NCBI GenBank assembly: GCA_033002965.1
Contig: JAURVB010004750.1
Span: forward strand, 1-64,000
Direction of reading: 5' to 3'
Source: Piper betle
Taxonomy: Eukaryota; Streptophyta; Magnoliopsida; Piperales; Piperaceae
DNA length: 64,000 nt
Shown here: one piece after another, positions 33,776-48,350 of the stretch
Position numbering within the stretch: the stretch's first letter is position 1
Layout: each line of letters begins with the position of its first letter
Position numbers and translations under genes: made by a program
The notes under the pieces: model-generated
What the model was told of the DNA's origin: nothing
Database searches by the model: none
Seen by the model: the letters and a program-made list of their open reading frames with translations, nothing else

Positions 33776-34180
33776 ATTTTGACCCTACATGGTAAAATTT
33801 TTTGCATTTGAATTAGTATATCACACAAGCAAAATTTGGTTCCTCTTTAACACTCTGAACATTGTTGTGCCCTAATAAGCCCTTACAAGCTCTGTAACTT
33901 GCTCACGGGCCTCATACTTCTTCCCCCAACACTTTTTCTCCTCCATTTTAGGCACTTCTCTCTTGCTCTCTACACCATTCATTGATTCCTCTTTGTAGAC
34001 CTCCCCCACTGATTCAATCTCTGTGTGTCACGCTTTCCTCAATTTGGTCACAATTGGCAGCAGATCTACATTGCCTACCATGTTTGGCTTCTTCTCCTTC
34101 ATGTCAACGGAGATTGAGTCTACTCGTGCAGTTTAAGAACATATGGTTTCATTCGAAAATAACCATTTTATGTTGCATTC
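33776..34180. other. no gene recognised
   Basis: Short stretch between the CACTA end and the copia LTR. CT-rich in part; a 70-codon frame at 33982-34194 has no motif. Confidence 0.4.
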
Positions 34181-37100
34181 TGTTGTTCTTATAACTTTAA
34201 TTTCAACGAAATTATACAGATGATAACACCATCACTATAAAACCTTAATCTTCTTCAAATTAAATCATCAAGAAACAAAATTTGATTACAGAAGCGTACC
34301 TAAATACATAAAAGCAAAATAATTCTTTACTTCCTTGGGTTTTGATCTTCTAAATTTAGCATCAGTTCTTCAAGATCAAAGTTTCTGGATGATGGGATGC
34401 CAAAATGAAAAACTAGCAAATTTGGGGACCATAACCCATATTTATATCCTTATTTTTCATAATTTCAATTCAACCCATCATAAAAGAGAAATTGCAAAAA
34501 GTATCTACACATATGAATCCATACTTATATTAATGACCTATTAAACTTAACTTTAATAGATCAATTGAATTTAGGTCAACCTTAAATAACAGCATATGAT
34601 ACAATTATAAATGCATGTATATATTTATATCTAAAATCCAACAATCTCCCACTTGGACTATATATACAAAGATAATTGTATATAACCTTATGAGCTCCAA
34701 AACAACATACATTATTATTTCAAAATAACAATCTTGTCCATTAATTAATGTTAATATATGATCAATGTGATTTTTATTACATTTATCATAACTAAACCCA
34801 TCCATAGTCACATATATCAACATAATTAAATAACAGATTAAATATGGATGTGTAGCATAAAAATTACATGTAATTTGATCTAAACATTCCTATTTTCAAC
34901 TGGTCCAACTTTATGAGATCACCAAAATAAAGTGAAACATAAACCAAATATTTCAATTCACAAACAAAATAAACTCCCACTAAAGTAGCATATCATCAAA
35001 TGATGCAAAACCCAGATGAGCAGCATGCACATTAATGACCTTGGCCTTTAAACTTTTAGTAAGTGGATCCGCAACTATAGAGTTTACCCCAATATGCTCT
35101 ATACAAACTTTACCACTCTAAATTCTTTCTTTCACAACAAGAAACTTGATCTCTATATGTTTTGATTTAGATGAGCTCCTGTTGTTATTTGAATATAATA
35201 TTATAGACTGATTGTCACAAAATAACTTAAGTGTTCTTTAATATTATCAACAATGAGGAGCCCTGTGACAAAGTTTAGCAACCATATTCCATGATTGGAT
35301 GCCTCATAACAAGCTATGAATTCAGCTGCCATGGTGGAAGAAGCTATGAGTGTCTGCTTAGCACTTCTCCAAAAAATAGCTCCTCCAGCAAGTAGGTAGA
35401 GATAGCCAGAACTGGATCGAAGACTATCTTAACATCCAGTAAAATCAGAATCAGAATACTCAATGTTCTCAAGTTGATCTAATTTCCGATATGTAAGCCT
35501 GTAATGTTTTATTCTCTAAAGATATCTCATGACTCTTTTAGCTACTTTCCAATGATCTAATCCCGGATTATTTAAATATCTACCCAACATTCGAACAATA
35601 TATGCAATATCTGAACGCGTAGATACTTGAGCATACGTAAGACTTCCCACTACTGAAGCATAGGGAATCTTTTGCATTTCCTTTCCTTCTATGTCATTTT
35701 TAAGGCATTGATTGAGACTAAATTTGTCTCCTTTAGAAACAGGGGTATCTCCTAGTTTACAACCTTGCATGCCAAATCTCTTAAGCAGTTTTTCTATATA
35801 GGTTGTTTGTGATAATCCGAGTATACATCGAGAGTGATCCCGATGTATGAATTTCTAATACAAAAGACGCATATCCAAGATTTTTCATTTCAAATTTCTT
35901 TGATAAAAATCTCTTGGTTTCGTGCAAGAAACCTATATCATTGCTGGCAAGCAATATATCATCAACATATAAAACTAGAAAAATATACTTACTTCCACTA
36001 AACTTATGGTATATACAATCATCAATCACATTCATCTCAAAATCGAATGAGAAAATAACTTGATGAAATTTATGATACCATTGATGAGAAGTCTGTTTAA
36101 GTCCATATATGGATTTCTTTAATTTGCAAACCATATTCTTTGAATCTTCTGATACAAAATTTTCTACTTGCACTATATAAATTGTTTCATCAATGTCAAC
36201 ATTTAGAAAAACAATCTTTACATCCATCTGTTGTAACTCAAGATCAAAATGTGTCACTAATATCATAATTATTCTGAATGAGCCCTTCGATGAAACTAGA
36301 GAGAAAGTCTCATTATAATCGATGCATACATTTTGAGTAAAACCCCGAGTCTTATATCTTTCTATATCTTTAATCCCTCTTGGTTTTAAATATCTATTTA
36401 CAACTAATAGGTTTCGTACCTTCAGGGATTGGAACAAGATCCCAAACGTCACTAGCTTTCATGAACTTCATCTCTTCATTTATTGCATCAATCTACTTTT
36501 GAGAATTAGAACTCTTCAAGGCCTGATGAAAGTTTATTGGATCATCTTCCATCATTTTAATGTTATCCTCATGTTCTTGGAGAAAGATGATATAATCATG
36601 TGGAATTACATTTCTCCTTTCTCTTATGGATCTCCTCAATGGCATTTACTCTTGAAACTATTGAGTTTCCTCTTTAGGTATAATTTGATGATTGTGATTA
36701 GGGAGATTCTCGACATTGTCTTATAATTCCAGTATTGGTTCTTGAACTACATTAGGAATATGATTTTGATTATTGTCAAGAACCGTCATGGGAAGAGAAA
36801 TAGATTCTTCTTCAAAGACAAAGTCTCTAACTTCATTTTCCCCTCCAAACTTAACATCCTAAAAAAACTAGGCATTTTTCGTCTCAAAGAATGACCTTAT
36901 TGTATATTATAAAACTTATACCCTCTAGACCGTTCGGAGTACCCAACAAAATAGTTGCTAACTATTCTTGAATCCAATTACCTTTCATTTGGCCTATAAT
37001 GCCTTGCCTCAGTTAGACAACCACAAATGCGTAAATGCTTAATACTGGGCTACTTTCCAGTGCAGAATTCATAAGTGGTTTTAACTGTTGCCTTTGTTAG

Positions 37101-40100
37101 TACTCTATTAAGAAGATATGTTGCTCTCTTTAGCGCCTCACTATAGAGTGAATTAGGTAAAGTAGTATGAGCAATCATACTTCTCACCATGTCTTTTAAT
37201 GTTCAGTTTTGTCTCTCGGCAACACTATTCATGCTGTGAGTACTATGCATGGTGTATTGTGGGACACTTCCATACTCTCCTAGGAATTTGATAAATGGTC
37301 CTGGACATTATACACCTGATCCATCATATCTATCATAGTATTCACCACCACGGTTAGATCTGATAGCCTTAATAGTTTTGTCAAGTTGGTTCGCAACTTC
37401 AACCTTATATGCCTTAAACACGTCCAATGCTTGAGACTTCTAATGAATGAAATAAAGATAACTATAATGAGAATAATCAACTATGAACATAATAAAATAT
37501 TATTGACCATTCCAAGAAGCCGTAGGAAATGGCCTACAAATGTCTATATGTATTAGTTCTAAGACACTTGAAGATCCATTTGCACCTAGTCTCCTTATAT
37601 TTGTTTGTTTTCTTTTGATGCATTCAGCACAGACTTGAAGATTTGATAAATTAAGAGAATCAATAATTTCATCTGACATAAGTCGTTCAATTCTTTGTTT
37701 AGAAATATATCCCAAATGCTTGAGCAAGAGTAAATCAAAATTCTCATTTGTTAATTTCTTTTCATACCACGTAAACCAGCATGCAGAGTTTCATTAAAAG
37801 ATGCAATAGTATCAAGTAAATATAGATTATTATAAAAAGACAATGAACCTGTACCCACAATATTTGAATTTAGAAAAATATTAAACTTATTATTTCTAAA
37901 TGAATAAGAGTAACTAAATTTGTCCAGCATAAAAATAAAAACGAAATTCCATCTAAAAGACGGTACCACTTATATCTCTTTCAAATCCAAATACTATCTT
38001 GTCTTCAATTATAATCTAAAAGACCCTATTGTTTCAAGTACAACACCATATAGATGAATGTTTCAGTATCATTTGACTTTTGGCAACTCAGGCAACCCTC
38101 CATTGACACACTTAATTGAGTAGCAACACGCGAATCTAGCTACCAAATATGTATTGGCACTGAAAGTAAATTAACCTCAAAACAAACAAACAAAATTAAG
38201 AAATTGGCCTTTCTTTACATGCCAAACATGATAATTAGTGTATTCATTTTTCATATGTCCGGGTTTACCACAAAAGAAAGAGCAAGAATCCTGATTTTCT
38301 TTCTTTCGTTATTGCTTGTGAGAACCATTACCAGGTTCCTTAGCCCTCTTTCTTTTCTTATTTTTGTCCTGATAGGTACTAGCCAAGTGAGCACTTTCAG
38401 CTTGTTCTTGCTTCAACCTTTCTTCTTCTTGGACACAATAAGAAATAAGCTCATTAAGAGTCCATTTGTCCCTTTGGCAGTTGTAATTAACCTTGAATTG
38501 ACTAAATTGTGTCGGAAGAAAAATTAAAACTAAATGCACGAGCAAATCTTCAGATAGCTGTAACTTTAGTGCGTTTAGTTTTGAAACAATATTTGACATC
38601 TCGAAGATGTACTCTCTTATGTTTGTTATGCCTTTAAACTTCATTAAAATCAAATTCAACAAAAACGTACATATTTCAGCCTTATCATTTTTTACAAAAT
38701 GCTTCTTAGACACATCACCCCTAAAGGTCTTGGAATTCCACATTTCATGATCATAAGACTCATGCGATTTGAACGTTCTTCCCACTTCTCAATGTCCCAT
38801 TTTTCCTCAATGGAACTTTTCTCTCTAAGAGACGCAGGTTGTTCAGTCATTAACGTAAGGTCAAGATCCATGCAGTCGAGAACGATCATCACACTGTCTT
38901 TCCAATCCTTAAAATTATCTTTAAGCAATGGAACTGAATTGATGTTGGTAAAAATCGTATAAGCAAATTGATTAATTGAAAATAGAAAAATAACATGCAC
39001 ATAATAAGATTGATAATTCAAACAATGGTTAATCTCATCAACAGATGCCTAGCACAACATTAATATTTAGTCTTTGGACAGAAATATTAATTTGTAAGTA
39101 GTACTCTTAGTAGAGTAATAAAATGTAGACAATAAATCATGTCTTACAATAAACCTTCCTTTGGACCGATTTATTATTCACACAGAATCTTGATAATTTT
39201 CCTATATTTATTACTACAAATGAATATATGTATATTTTTCAAATATTAACTTTCCTTTGGGCCGATTAATATTCACATGAATCAAATACTCACAACTATC
39301 TTAATATTAAAAAATAAATTAATTTCCACAAAAGAGGATTCTTTAGTAATATATTGTAGTCATTACTAAATTCTAAAATATTAATTATAGATGAACCATA
39401 ATTTAAATTTAATAATGCCAAATATAAATAACATAAAATTGAAAACGTTATGCAAGTATCATTATTTAGAAATTTCTGAAATTATAACGTTTTGCAATTT
39501 TATTTTCCTCACTTGATATTTTACTAAAAGAGGACCTTGATTTGGAAATAAATATCTCATATCAAACTATTTCTTGTATTTTCCTTTAATCTGATTTGTG
39601 AAAATGACAATAACTAGTATTTTGGGAAACTCAGAAATAGGTTGAAGACCATATCAATTTATTCCCTCTTACAAACTAGTATAATTTTGGGATCTTGAAT
39701 CATTAGATCTAGATGTGATATCGAACTAGTCAGTTCCAAATAAGAGTTTGTTAATTAATCTTCAATGATCTAATATGAAGTTGTTTAGATACCACTTGTT
39801 GTTATAACTTTAATTTCAACCAAATTATACAGATGATAAAACCATCTTTATAAAATCTTAATCTTCTTCAAATTAAATCATCAAGAAAAAAATTTGATGG
39901 TTGGAGCATACTTGAATCCATAAAAGCAAAATAATTCTTTACTTCTTTAGATTTTTATATTCCAAATTCAGCACCAGTTCTTCAAGACCAAAGTTTACGG
40001 AAGATGGGATGCCAAAACGAAAAACTACTTGCGAATTTGAGGACTATAACCCCTATTTATATCCTTATTTTTTATAATTTTAATTCAACCCATCATAAAG

Positions 40101-40258
40101 AGAAATTACAAAAATAATATCTACACATATGAATCTATACTTATATTAATAGCGTATTAAACTTAGCTTTAATAGATCATTGAATTTAGGTCAACCTTAA
40201 ATAATAACGTATGATACAATTATAGATGCATGTATATATTTACGTCCACCATCCAACA
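34181..40258 (-). mobile_element. Ty1/copia LTR retrotransposon, structurally complete (6.1 kb)
   Basis: LTRs at 39797-40258 (5', 462 bp) and 34181-34643 (3', 463 bp) are about 90% alike by eye, both TG...CA. On the minus strand the 5' LTR is followed by the primer binding site TGGTATCTAAAC (39783-39794, initiator tRNA-Met type). The 3' LTR is preceded by the polypurine tract AGTGGGAGAT (34644-34653). Flanking CATTC and TGTGC do not match, so the target duplication has decayed or the ends were rearranged. Confidence 0.85.
35300..39021 (-). pseudogene. copia gag-pol of the 34-40 kb element, inactivated
   Basis: Order on the minus strand: gag (39021-38300: KDNFKDWKDSVMIVLDCMDL, WTLNELISYCVQEEERLKQE), a zinc knuckle with CGKPGHMKNEY in which the last Cys is lost (about 38.25 kb), protease with LDSRVATQLS in place of LDSGAT.H (about 38.1 kb), pre-integrase and integrase (37.9-37.3 kb: LKHLGYISKQRIERLM, VLELIHIDICRPF), RT (36.45-35.78 kb: LQQMDVKIVFLNVDIDETIY, intact LYVDDILLASND) and RNase H (35.77-35.3 kb). 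In-frame stops lie between protease and integrase, with frameshifts in gag and before RNase H. The polyprotein cannot be made whole. Confidence 0.85.
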
Positions 40259-41853
40259 TGTGCATGTGTCCATAATTTGTATCTTGATGGCCATTCATGG
40301 TTAACTAGATAAGGTGGTGTATATATATATATATGATAGACGAGAGACGGCTTTCATGGCCTTTTGCTTGGCTTTCTGATCTTGTAAATCCAATTTCCCT
40401 ACAATTTCTGCAATTCCAGACAGTAATAAATCATGAATCAGAACGACCCATTACACCAAGCAAAAGAAATGATAATGAGCACCAAATCAAAGCCCTTGAC
40501 CTTATAGGCCTACCAACAATTTAAAAGATCTGACCTTCATATTGAAGCAACAATTTACAAGCCAATTAATTAGCTATATATAGAACTCAATCAACAGCTC
40601 AAAGAGGAGCCAAGAAGGGAGCCTATAATTCTCGTTGCTTGGGCTCGAGCGTGTGAGAATCAAGTTGGGGATGCCGAGGTATTTAAGGAGATCAAAAAGA
40701 TGAAGTATTAGAGAGGTCCCCAAGGAGCATCAAGAGTACTCTTTGGAAAAAAGCAACGATATTTAAAAACCAAGTGGCAATTCGTGCCATTCGCTGAATT
40801 ATTTTAGTGGAATCTTAAGTAGGTGTCTTAATCACTAGAATAACAACATTCTTTTAATTTCTAATCTAACCATTACCAGCTGGTAGAAAGATTTTTAGTT
40901 ATACCGTTGGCTTAAGCCTCTCGTTGGCCCTTAAAGGGCATACCCCTTTGTAAGGAGCCAGCGCACCGGGTTCTCTTGCAGTAACGAGGCTATTTTGCAA
41001 AGTGTCACTTAGCGGGCATGGGGCTACTTCATACGGGAGGAAAATATCCATTCTAAGCGCATTACTAATTTTAAAAAAAGTTAGTCAAAATGTTGTGCCA
41101 TGCCCAGCCTGTTTTAATTCAGGATAGATGCCGCGGCTGTTAGATATATAGTTTGATTGAACGAGGAGCTGATGGAGTAAATATAGGAGTCTAATTTGTT
41201 TTTTATTTTTGTTGTGATTTGACCAGTATTATTTATTAAATGTACCGCTTATAATCAAAGTTGGGCTTTTGATTCCCTTTTTTTATAATAAGGAGAAATA
41301 CACACTAGCAATAATTAGAATTAACTACTTAAAACAAATTAAAATTATACAGAGTACACAGTTTTTAGAAAGAATTAACTATTTAGAAAAAGAAAAGTAC
41401 ACTCATTTATAAATTGACTGACCAATTCTCAGTTAAATTGATCTTATATAAATCGGGAGTAGTTTAATTTCTATTAATAAATGGATAATTCTCTCATAAA
41501 AGAATAATGTTAATCAATGGGATAATGTTTCGAGTGCACAAAACAGGTTGCAACTAAGAAAAATGACATGGGCGTTGTCAGCATTATGAGTTCATAATCT
41601 TCCCCAAGCTTGTTGCTTCCTCGAGTAGATTACCCAGAACGAACAGACAAATGACATGATATAGTAAAGTAGGAGAAGATCCAGAAGAAGGTCAAAAAGC
41701 TATAATATGCATGAAACCCTACGAGATCCAATGGCATAAAATATTTGCAACCGTAGTTTGTTTGGTAGGGTTTGTTCCAAGTTTTAGATTGTAATATTCA
41801 AACAGTGTCTCCACATCTACAACCATGCATTAGGGCCCTTAACTAGTCAATGT
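40259..41853. other. no gene recognised
   Basis: Mixed AT-rich sequence between the copia element and the solo LTR. A 63-codon plus frame (40333-40524) has no motif. The segment 40.60-41.05 kb is less AT-rich but gives no readable protein. Confidence 0.4.
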
Positions 41854-44686
41854 TGTAAAACCCGTGACTCGAGTCAGAGTTTTACGGGAGTGAACCAGTC
41901 GGTTCAACCGTCGGTTCGAATCGAGTCAGCTTCATGGACCGCGAGCTGAGTTGAGGCCAGCTGTGAGTTATGAGCGATGAGGGTCATGTATGCTCAAATG
42001 TACGATGATAACGCCTAAAAGATGATGAAAAATGGGTTATCAAGTATGTGGAGGTATGCAGTATTGATTGTTATTTTTATTTGATCGTAGAATAGTTTTA
42101 GGCCGAATAACGCATTAGGACGCGTTTGATTATATTCGGGTGGGTTATTAGTTATAGAGCATGTCATTTGGATGTTATTGTGTTTGTTTTATTTTATAGA
42201 ATTTTTCCATATTTTTCTAGATTTTTTTTAGAATTTATTATGAACTAGCTATTATTTTGACTCGAGTAGGAATCGAGTCAATACGTATTTACGAATCTGC
42301 CACTAGAGTGAGTTTTCTTCTTCCCCGACCATTCTCACCCAAACCCTCGCCGCCCCTCGTGCTTGTCGCCGCCGCCGACGTCGTACAGCCGCCGATCAAC
42401 GCCGCCCCGCCCTGCCGTGCAGTCGCCGTGCCGCCACGACCCACCCCGGCCACCATCTCGCCGCCACAACGCCGGAATCGCCCCACGAAACCACCTCGGC
42501 CGCCGCCACTCCGAGCCGGATCTCCGCCGCCGCCGCTGTGGCCCCGACGACCACCCCTCGCCGTCGCCGACGTTTCCCCCACCATCCCGACCGCCGTCGA
42601 GGCCGGCCGCAGCCCCGATCGGAGCACGCCGCCACCGCCGCCCATTTTCGACACCGTCGTCGACGGCCATCGCCGCCTCGGCTGCCTTGTTTGACACCAC
42701 CATCGGACCAAGCTCGTCGAGCTGGTGCCGATAGACCCCTTGATTGCCCCGTCCCGAATCGTCGCCGGAAAACCGCCGGAATCCGCCGGAAAACCGCCGA
42801 CACTCGCCGGAAAACCGCCGGAACCGCTGGAAAATTGGATTCGTGGGAAATTCGCCGGATCACCCGCCGAACGCACCCGGTCCAATCTGATCGGACTTCG
42901 GACGCCGCTAGGTGCCGAATTCGAGTTTCGAGCCACGAAACGGAAACCCTAGCCGTCGCCGATTTTCGACGACGCGAGGTATAATTTATTTTAACTTAAT
43001 TATTTGAAAGTATTGATTATTAGAATTGCATGCTAGGATTGGTGAATTGTGTGTTATAATAATATGTATAAATGTAGATTTGATTAAGGATAAAATATGA
43101 AATTTGTTTGATTGAGTGGTGTTAAAAATGGAGACTAAGAAACTAATTAGGGTAACTAGGTAATGATCATGATCTAATGCAAACTAGCCTAAGTAGACTT
43201 GCTAGAATTGATATAGGTTGATGTGTGTTGATTGATGCGTGATTGTGTTGATTGTGTGTGCATGCTATAGGATGTGTGATTCATCATGCGGGCGTTAGTT
43301 TTTAGCTTGATTGTGTAGGTACGGTGTAGGAGCTCGCCGCCTAGGCGCGTGGACCCGTTTGGAGCTTCTACCAGGTCCGTTTAGGACTCGTTCTCTGTTT
43401 TTACGCTACTCCATTGTGTATTTGATTTATCATGTGCAGGACGAGTTAAGTGGCGTTTTATCGGATCCCACTTAACTCGGGCCATTTAGCCAACAGTTTT
43501 TTTTCGGATTAATAACCCTCGAGGATGAGATCCCTCGAGTTTGTTTTAGAACTTCAGATCCAGCTCAAGTTGCCTTCGGGCCTATTGTATAAATCCCAAC
43601 CCAGGCCTATATATATATAGTTTTCGTGTTTTCGGTGAGAGATGGAATGAGGGTTACTTGCGGCCACGTCTTCAGATAGGGCGTGTGCCCGGAAGAGCGG
43701 GCTCTGGAGCTGGGGAGAACCCACTTCGTTCCCGAAGGATCCGGACAACTCCACCTTTGAGTTCCTCAAACCCGGAGAAGTGTGGAGGTTTACGGGTACT
43801 GCAATGCAGCGCATGTCTAGACTTGTGGTTCAAAGGGTACTGAAGGCGACTGCCTGAGAGTGCTCGGCCTTTGTGCTCAAGGCCAGGAGTAATATGGAAG
43901 GTGCAGAGGGCGGTAAGGAATGAAATTTGATGCGAGAAGCGATAGAGAAATGGCCAAGGTATGAGAATGAGAAAGAAAGGGGGATGCTGTCGACCCGAGG
44001 GCGACGGCTCCCGTATGTGCCCTGATGAGAGTTCTTGAGGAAGTATATGGTTTTGATTCAACAGGAGAGTTTGCTCTCCTGTGCCAGATTGATATTAGTT
44101 ATTTTCCGGGCCGGTAACACTCGTTACTGACGGTTTTTCTATATATATGTAGGTGAGGAATGCGAGCGATGAAAGCTGTCGGGACTGCGGAGGAGCAGCA
44201 CGGAACCGCGCACACATGTACCTGCCGCGTGTAACGCATGTATAATGATGGTGTGTTATTGTTATGTAAATGATAATTTTGATGTGTTTGCTTGAATGAA
44301 TTACTTGTTATGAAACGAACTGATAAATATGAATGAGTAGGGAGCCTTGGAGTTCAGACTCGGCTCGGGTAAAAACGAATGAGATAATGATTGAATGTCT
44401 ATGGTAGATTGTTATGTGTTATCATATTTTCATAAAATATTATATATTTTCTTTTGGTTTCTCATTTATTGTTTTGTCTTGTCTTTGCTTGTACATCATA
44501 GCATGCATGTAGGACTCCGTTAGAACCCAATCGTTCCCATTCATGCATTTCATATTTGCATCTCCATCTTGAGACGCCGAGAGTAGATCCGGGTCGGCTT
44601 AACCGAATCTAGTAGATTAACGAACGGTTCGGTCGCCGGTGACATTTCCGGGTCGGTTCACGGGTGAGCCGAAACGGGGTGTTATA
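41854..44686 (+). repeat. solo LTR, large family, 2.83 kb with perfect target duplication
   Basis: Starts TGTAAAACCCGTGACTCG and ends GAAACGGGGTGTTATA. AATGT flanks both sides (41849-41853 and 44687-44691). Ends are near inverted repeats (TGTAAAACCC / GGGGTGTTATA), as in Ty3/gypsy Tekay-like LTRs whose copies start TGTAACACCCC. A GC-rich block at 42.30-42.96 kb gives overlapping Pro/Arg/Ala-rich open frames on both strands, with no family motifs. A TATA box (TATAAAT, 43588-43594) is conserved in other copies, placing the transcription start near 43.62 kb. No internal region, gag or pol adjoins, so it is the product of LTR-LTR recombination. Confidence 0.8.
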
Positions 44687-47600
44687 AATGTACTGTGATT
44701 AAGTGTACCTAATATATAGGAGGCAGTTAGTTTGCTAAACTTATGTGATCCATATATCTGGAAACATTGGACAAGTTTGTACAAGTTCATTATTGTCAAA
44801 TCTTGTTGCTTCACAAGTTGAATTTACGTATGTATGCAACCAAGATTACTTAGAATAGGTTTGGTCCAATGTTGGTTGTATAAATTTAAAAAAGATAGTA
44901 GCAGATATGATCTGCACTGGAGATGGGATGAACGCTGGCAACAAATTTGTGGTATATGTAAACAGGAAGGAGATATACTGTTATACGGCAACAATTCTTA
45001 CGTATGCATACTGCGGATCATCAACGTTCATGATGATCGGCATCCCCATGTATGGCCGCCGTGTGGGGACACAACACCCCTGCCTAATACAGAATGCAAT
45101 AAGTTTTTTATGCAATCAGAGCCATGCATGGAACCTCACAAAATAATACCATTTGTGAAAAGCCTACGTACGAAATATGTGTGTTTTTAGAGGTTAGAAT
45201 TATTTGATTGTTTATATACTAGTCACATAAGTATGTGTTAGTGTCCGAATCTGCCGCAACCTTAATTAAAGTTGTTTGTGATGTATATAGGGCCATTATT
45301 GGTGCGCGTGTTAGATCTCCAAATTAATTTTTCATCTAATCTTTTTCAAATAAGATCTTTTATATATATATATATATATACACATTTATATGAGTGTGAT
45401 TATAAATCTTCAATTTGAATATTAATTAATTTCACAGAATGATTTAGAGTATCAGCTTGCAGCAAAGGTTTACAGCCTACCTCCCCTCTCTCCATGAGCC
45501 GATTTTAGGCTTTTTTCTTCCATATCTATTCTATAATTTTTTTATTATTACATATCAAATTTATACTTTAAAGCTTATTAAAGATGGCACACATGGCTCG
45601 ATGCACATTGTGGCTTCCTTGCTTAGAGGCTCTTTATTTGTTCATCAATTTCAAAGGGCTCTTGGGGTGTGCTTAAAGATTTTTAATTTGGATTAACTAT
45701 TTTAAAAGAATTGTGATTTTAGCTAGTACTTTATGTTGAGTCATTACAAATAATATTAAAGCTTATCCAAAATTGTGTTTGATTTGGAGTGGAGGTTTGG
45801 TGGAGTGTTTTAAGGAAGTGTTTTTTTTCTAAAGATCATCTCATATATTTGCTATAAATCCGTCTCATTTCTAGTCCTCGAAGAATAATTATTTTCTTAG
45901 CCGGCTTGTATTATTTATTCAGACGTATAATATGAATTTCATGTGGATAATTTGGGTGAGGATCTCTTGTACTAACCCTTTAGTTATCTTCATAAGATCA
46001 CACTAAATTAGTTTTACATCTAATCCTTATTGGGATAAAATCTAATATTTTCAACTTGATAAATTATTTTTAAAAAATAACTTGCCTCAACCATTTTATT
46101 TAGGCCATATTATTACATACAATATGAGAGCTGACATGAGGCCATATTAAAGGGTGGGTTGAAGTGGATTTGAAGTAGTCCCACCGGTAATTAGTTTTTA
46201 CTTGGGCCAAGTCTTGACAATCCTATTATTAGTAATCCTTTGGTTGTTATAAGGTTATAACCCTTATCTACTCTTAAAAGAGGAACTAAAAGTTGCATGT
46301 AATAAAAATAATAGATTCGAACAATCAAAACACAATAAAAATACATAACAATTACATCAAATCATTATAATATATCTTCTTAGACTCTACCTTTGAAATT
46401 ATAGCCTATCTTTAAGATATTAGATCATCATAATTTATCTTTTTTAATTACTGAAGGTTTGTTCATCATAATATAAAAATATAATTATAATCTATTGTAT
46501 TATTAATATTATTTATGATTTCATTTAATTAGAATTTATCTTTAAGCTCCATAGTTAAAAACTCGAGATTCAGACTTAATTTAACTTACCATGGTGTGAA
46601 TTCAACCAAGCCCAATTGGAGTCAATTATATATAACATAAATTACTTAAAAATATTTATTTAACTAAATTAAAATTATATGTTCTAATAACTATAATGCG
46701 TGACTGGAGGAGCAAAAAGAGTTATAAAAGTTAAACTATGATCATCTCCTTATTCACTTTAGAGCATCTTTAAAATCAAGGTCTATCTGTATGGTACGAC
46801 ATTTATTCTAACTAGACAAAGGTCGCCGACATTTAAAACTTAACAATAATATATACTAAAAATATAGAAAATGAATTTCAAAAAATATTACTATATTACT
46901 TTGAAATAAAAAGTGAATATTTAGTTAATTTTAACAAAATATAGTTGTATGCTGATATTAAGAATTGCAATTTTAATTTTAATAAATAAAAAATTTAATG
47001 ATTAAATGGAATTTATTTTTTTTAAACATTTTTAATTTGGATAGCATTACACTCTAAGTTTTTCTTAAAAAAATAACAATATATATATATAATAACTAAA
47101 AATCTAAATTAACTATATATTAGTAACATTCCTTAATTCAAGTAGTACAAATGTAAATATATTTAAATTTATCAATATTTTTATAATTCCTAAATGTGGC
47201 ATTTCACGTTGGATAAACTTGCTTGTTCTATAAAAAAATGTTTCACACGACTTGCGAAAAACCGATATATGTATGTGTGCCGTAAGATTAGTCCATTTAT
47301 CAGATACAAACATTGCCCAATATTAATTTCAAGTTGCAAAAGACGACCGGAAATGTCAATCCAACGAACAAATTGATTACTGATATATCAATCTATCACC
47401 CAAATAACAGCATCCTCTAGTAAATCAATTTAAACATCGGCATTAGCAGTTTTTGGTGCATCGTTTTCACCAGAGTTAGGACGTTGGTGTGTAATAAGTT
47501 AATGTTGAAGTTTGTTGCAGGCCTCGATCTCAGCCTTTATCCTTGAGTTGGGTTTGAGCTTCTTGGAACCTATCTCGACGATAAAACTCCTAGAATCTCA

Positions 47601-48350
47601 GAAATTTAGATCCCAGGAAACAGAGAATTAGGAAACGGTGAGGATTTCCGATCGATTGAGAAGAAATCAATCAAGACGAAGAGTGTTAGAAAATTGGAGT
47701 AATGAGGAGGAGCTTGGAGAAGAACATATTTCTCATTCATACATGCTTTTTCTTACAAAAATTTAACACAGAATAATACTTGAAATATTTTATAATGAGA
47801 ATAAAATGAAGTCGGGTTTGGATTAAACCCGAGTAAAAACAAAATTCTTCGTATTCGGACTCGGCCCGGCCAAAACACTCGTAACAGAGTTACGTAAAAA
47901 ATAATCTAATAGCAATAGTAATATATGTAAAGTGGGTGCTTGTTGATCAAAAACCTCCAAACATGAATCACATGGTTGCACCCCCACATTGCGACAACTC
48001 TTTCCAAAGCAATTGTGCTGTCTTCCACAAGCATGTACATTATTAGTTTACCTATGGCCTAGCAAAGTGAGCTGTGTTTGTCATTACCATTAATGTCTCT
48101 CTCGAATTTCAGTAAGACAACAAAGGTCGACACTCATACTAATAGTTCCAAATAATCCACATAATCCAAATACTAATAATTGTCCAAGATAAGTTCTCCA
48201 AAATACAAGTCTGTCAGCTGACTTCGACACTCAAACTCAACCGGCCTTTGAGGAAGCAATTCTGCGTTAGTGTCACTAAGTCATAAACCATGACAAAACT
48301 ACATAAGTTAACATAACCAATTAATCAGAACATCTAGATAACTACCATTT
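44687..48350. other. AT-rich intergenic stretch
   Basis: No gene supported. Overlapping plus frames at 44834-45190 and a frame at 45457-45696 lack motifs. (TA)n at 45361-45380. At 47.50-47.90 kb the wording (ACAGAGTTACG, CTCGGCCCGGCC) resembles an LTR fragment, not resolved. Confidence 0.4.

Noticed and set aside
40900..41040. Possible organellar tRNA or rRNA piece because of higher GC
   Set aside because: No cloverleaf or rRNA signature could be drawn.
42257..42984. Proline- and arginine-rich frames of 120-215 codons
   Set aside because: They fall inside a solo LTR with target duplication, occur on both strands and lack any domain.
44834..45190. 118-codon frame and overlapping 79-codon frame
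   Set aside because: No motif, no splice signals, and two overlapping frames are equally open.
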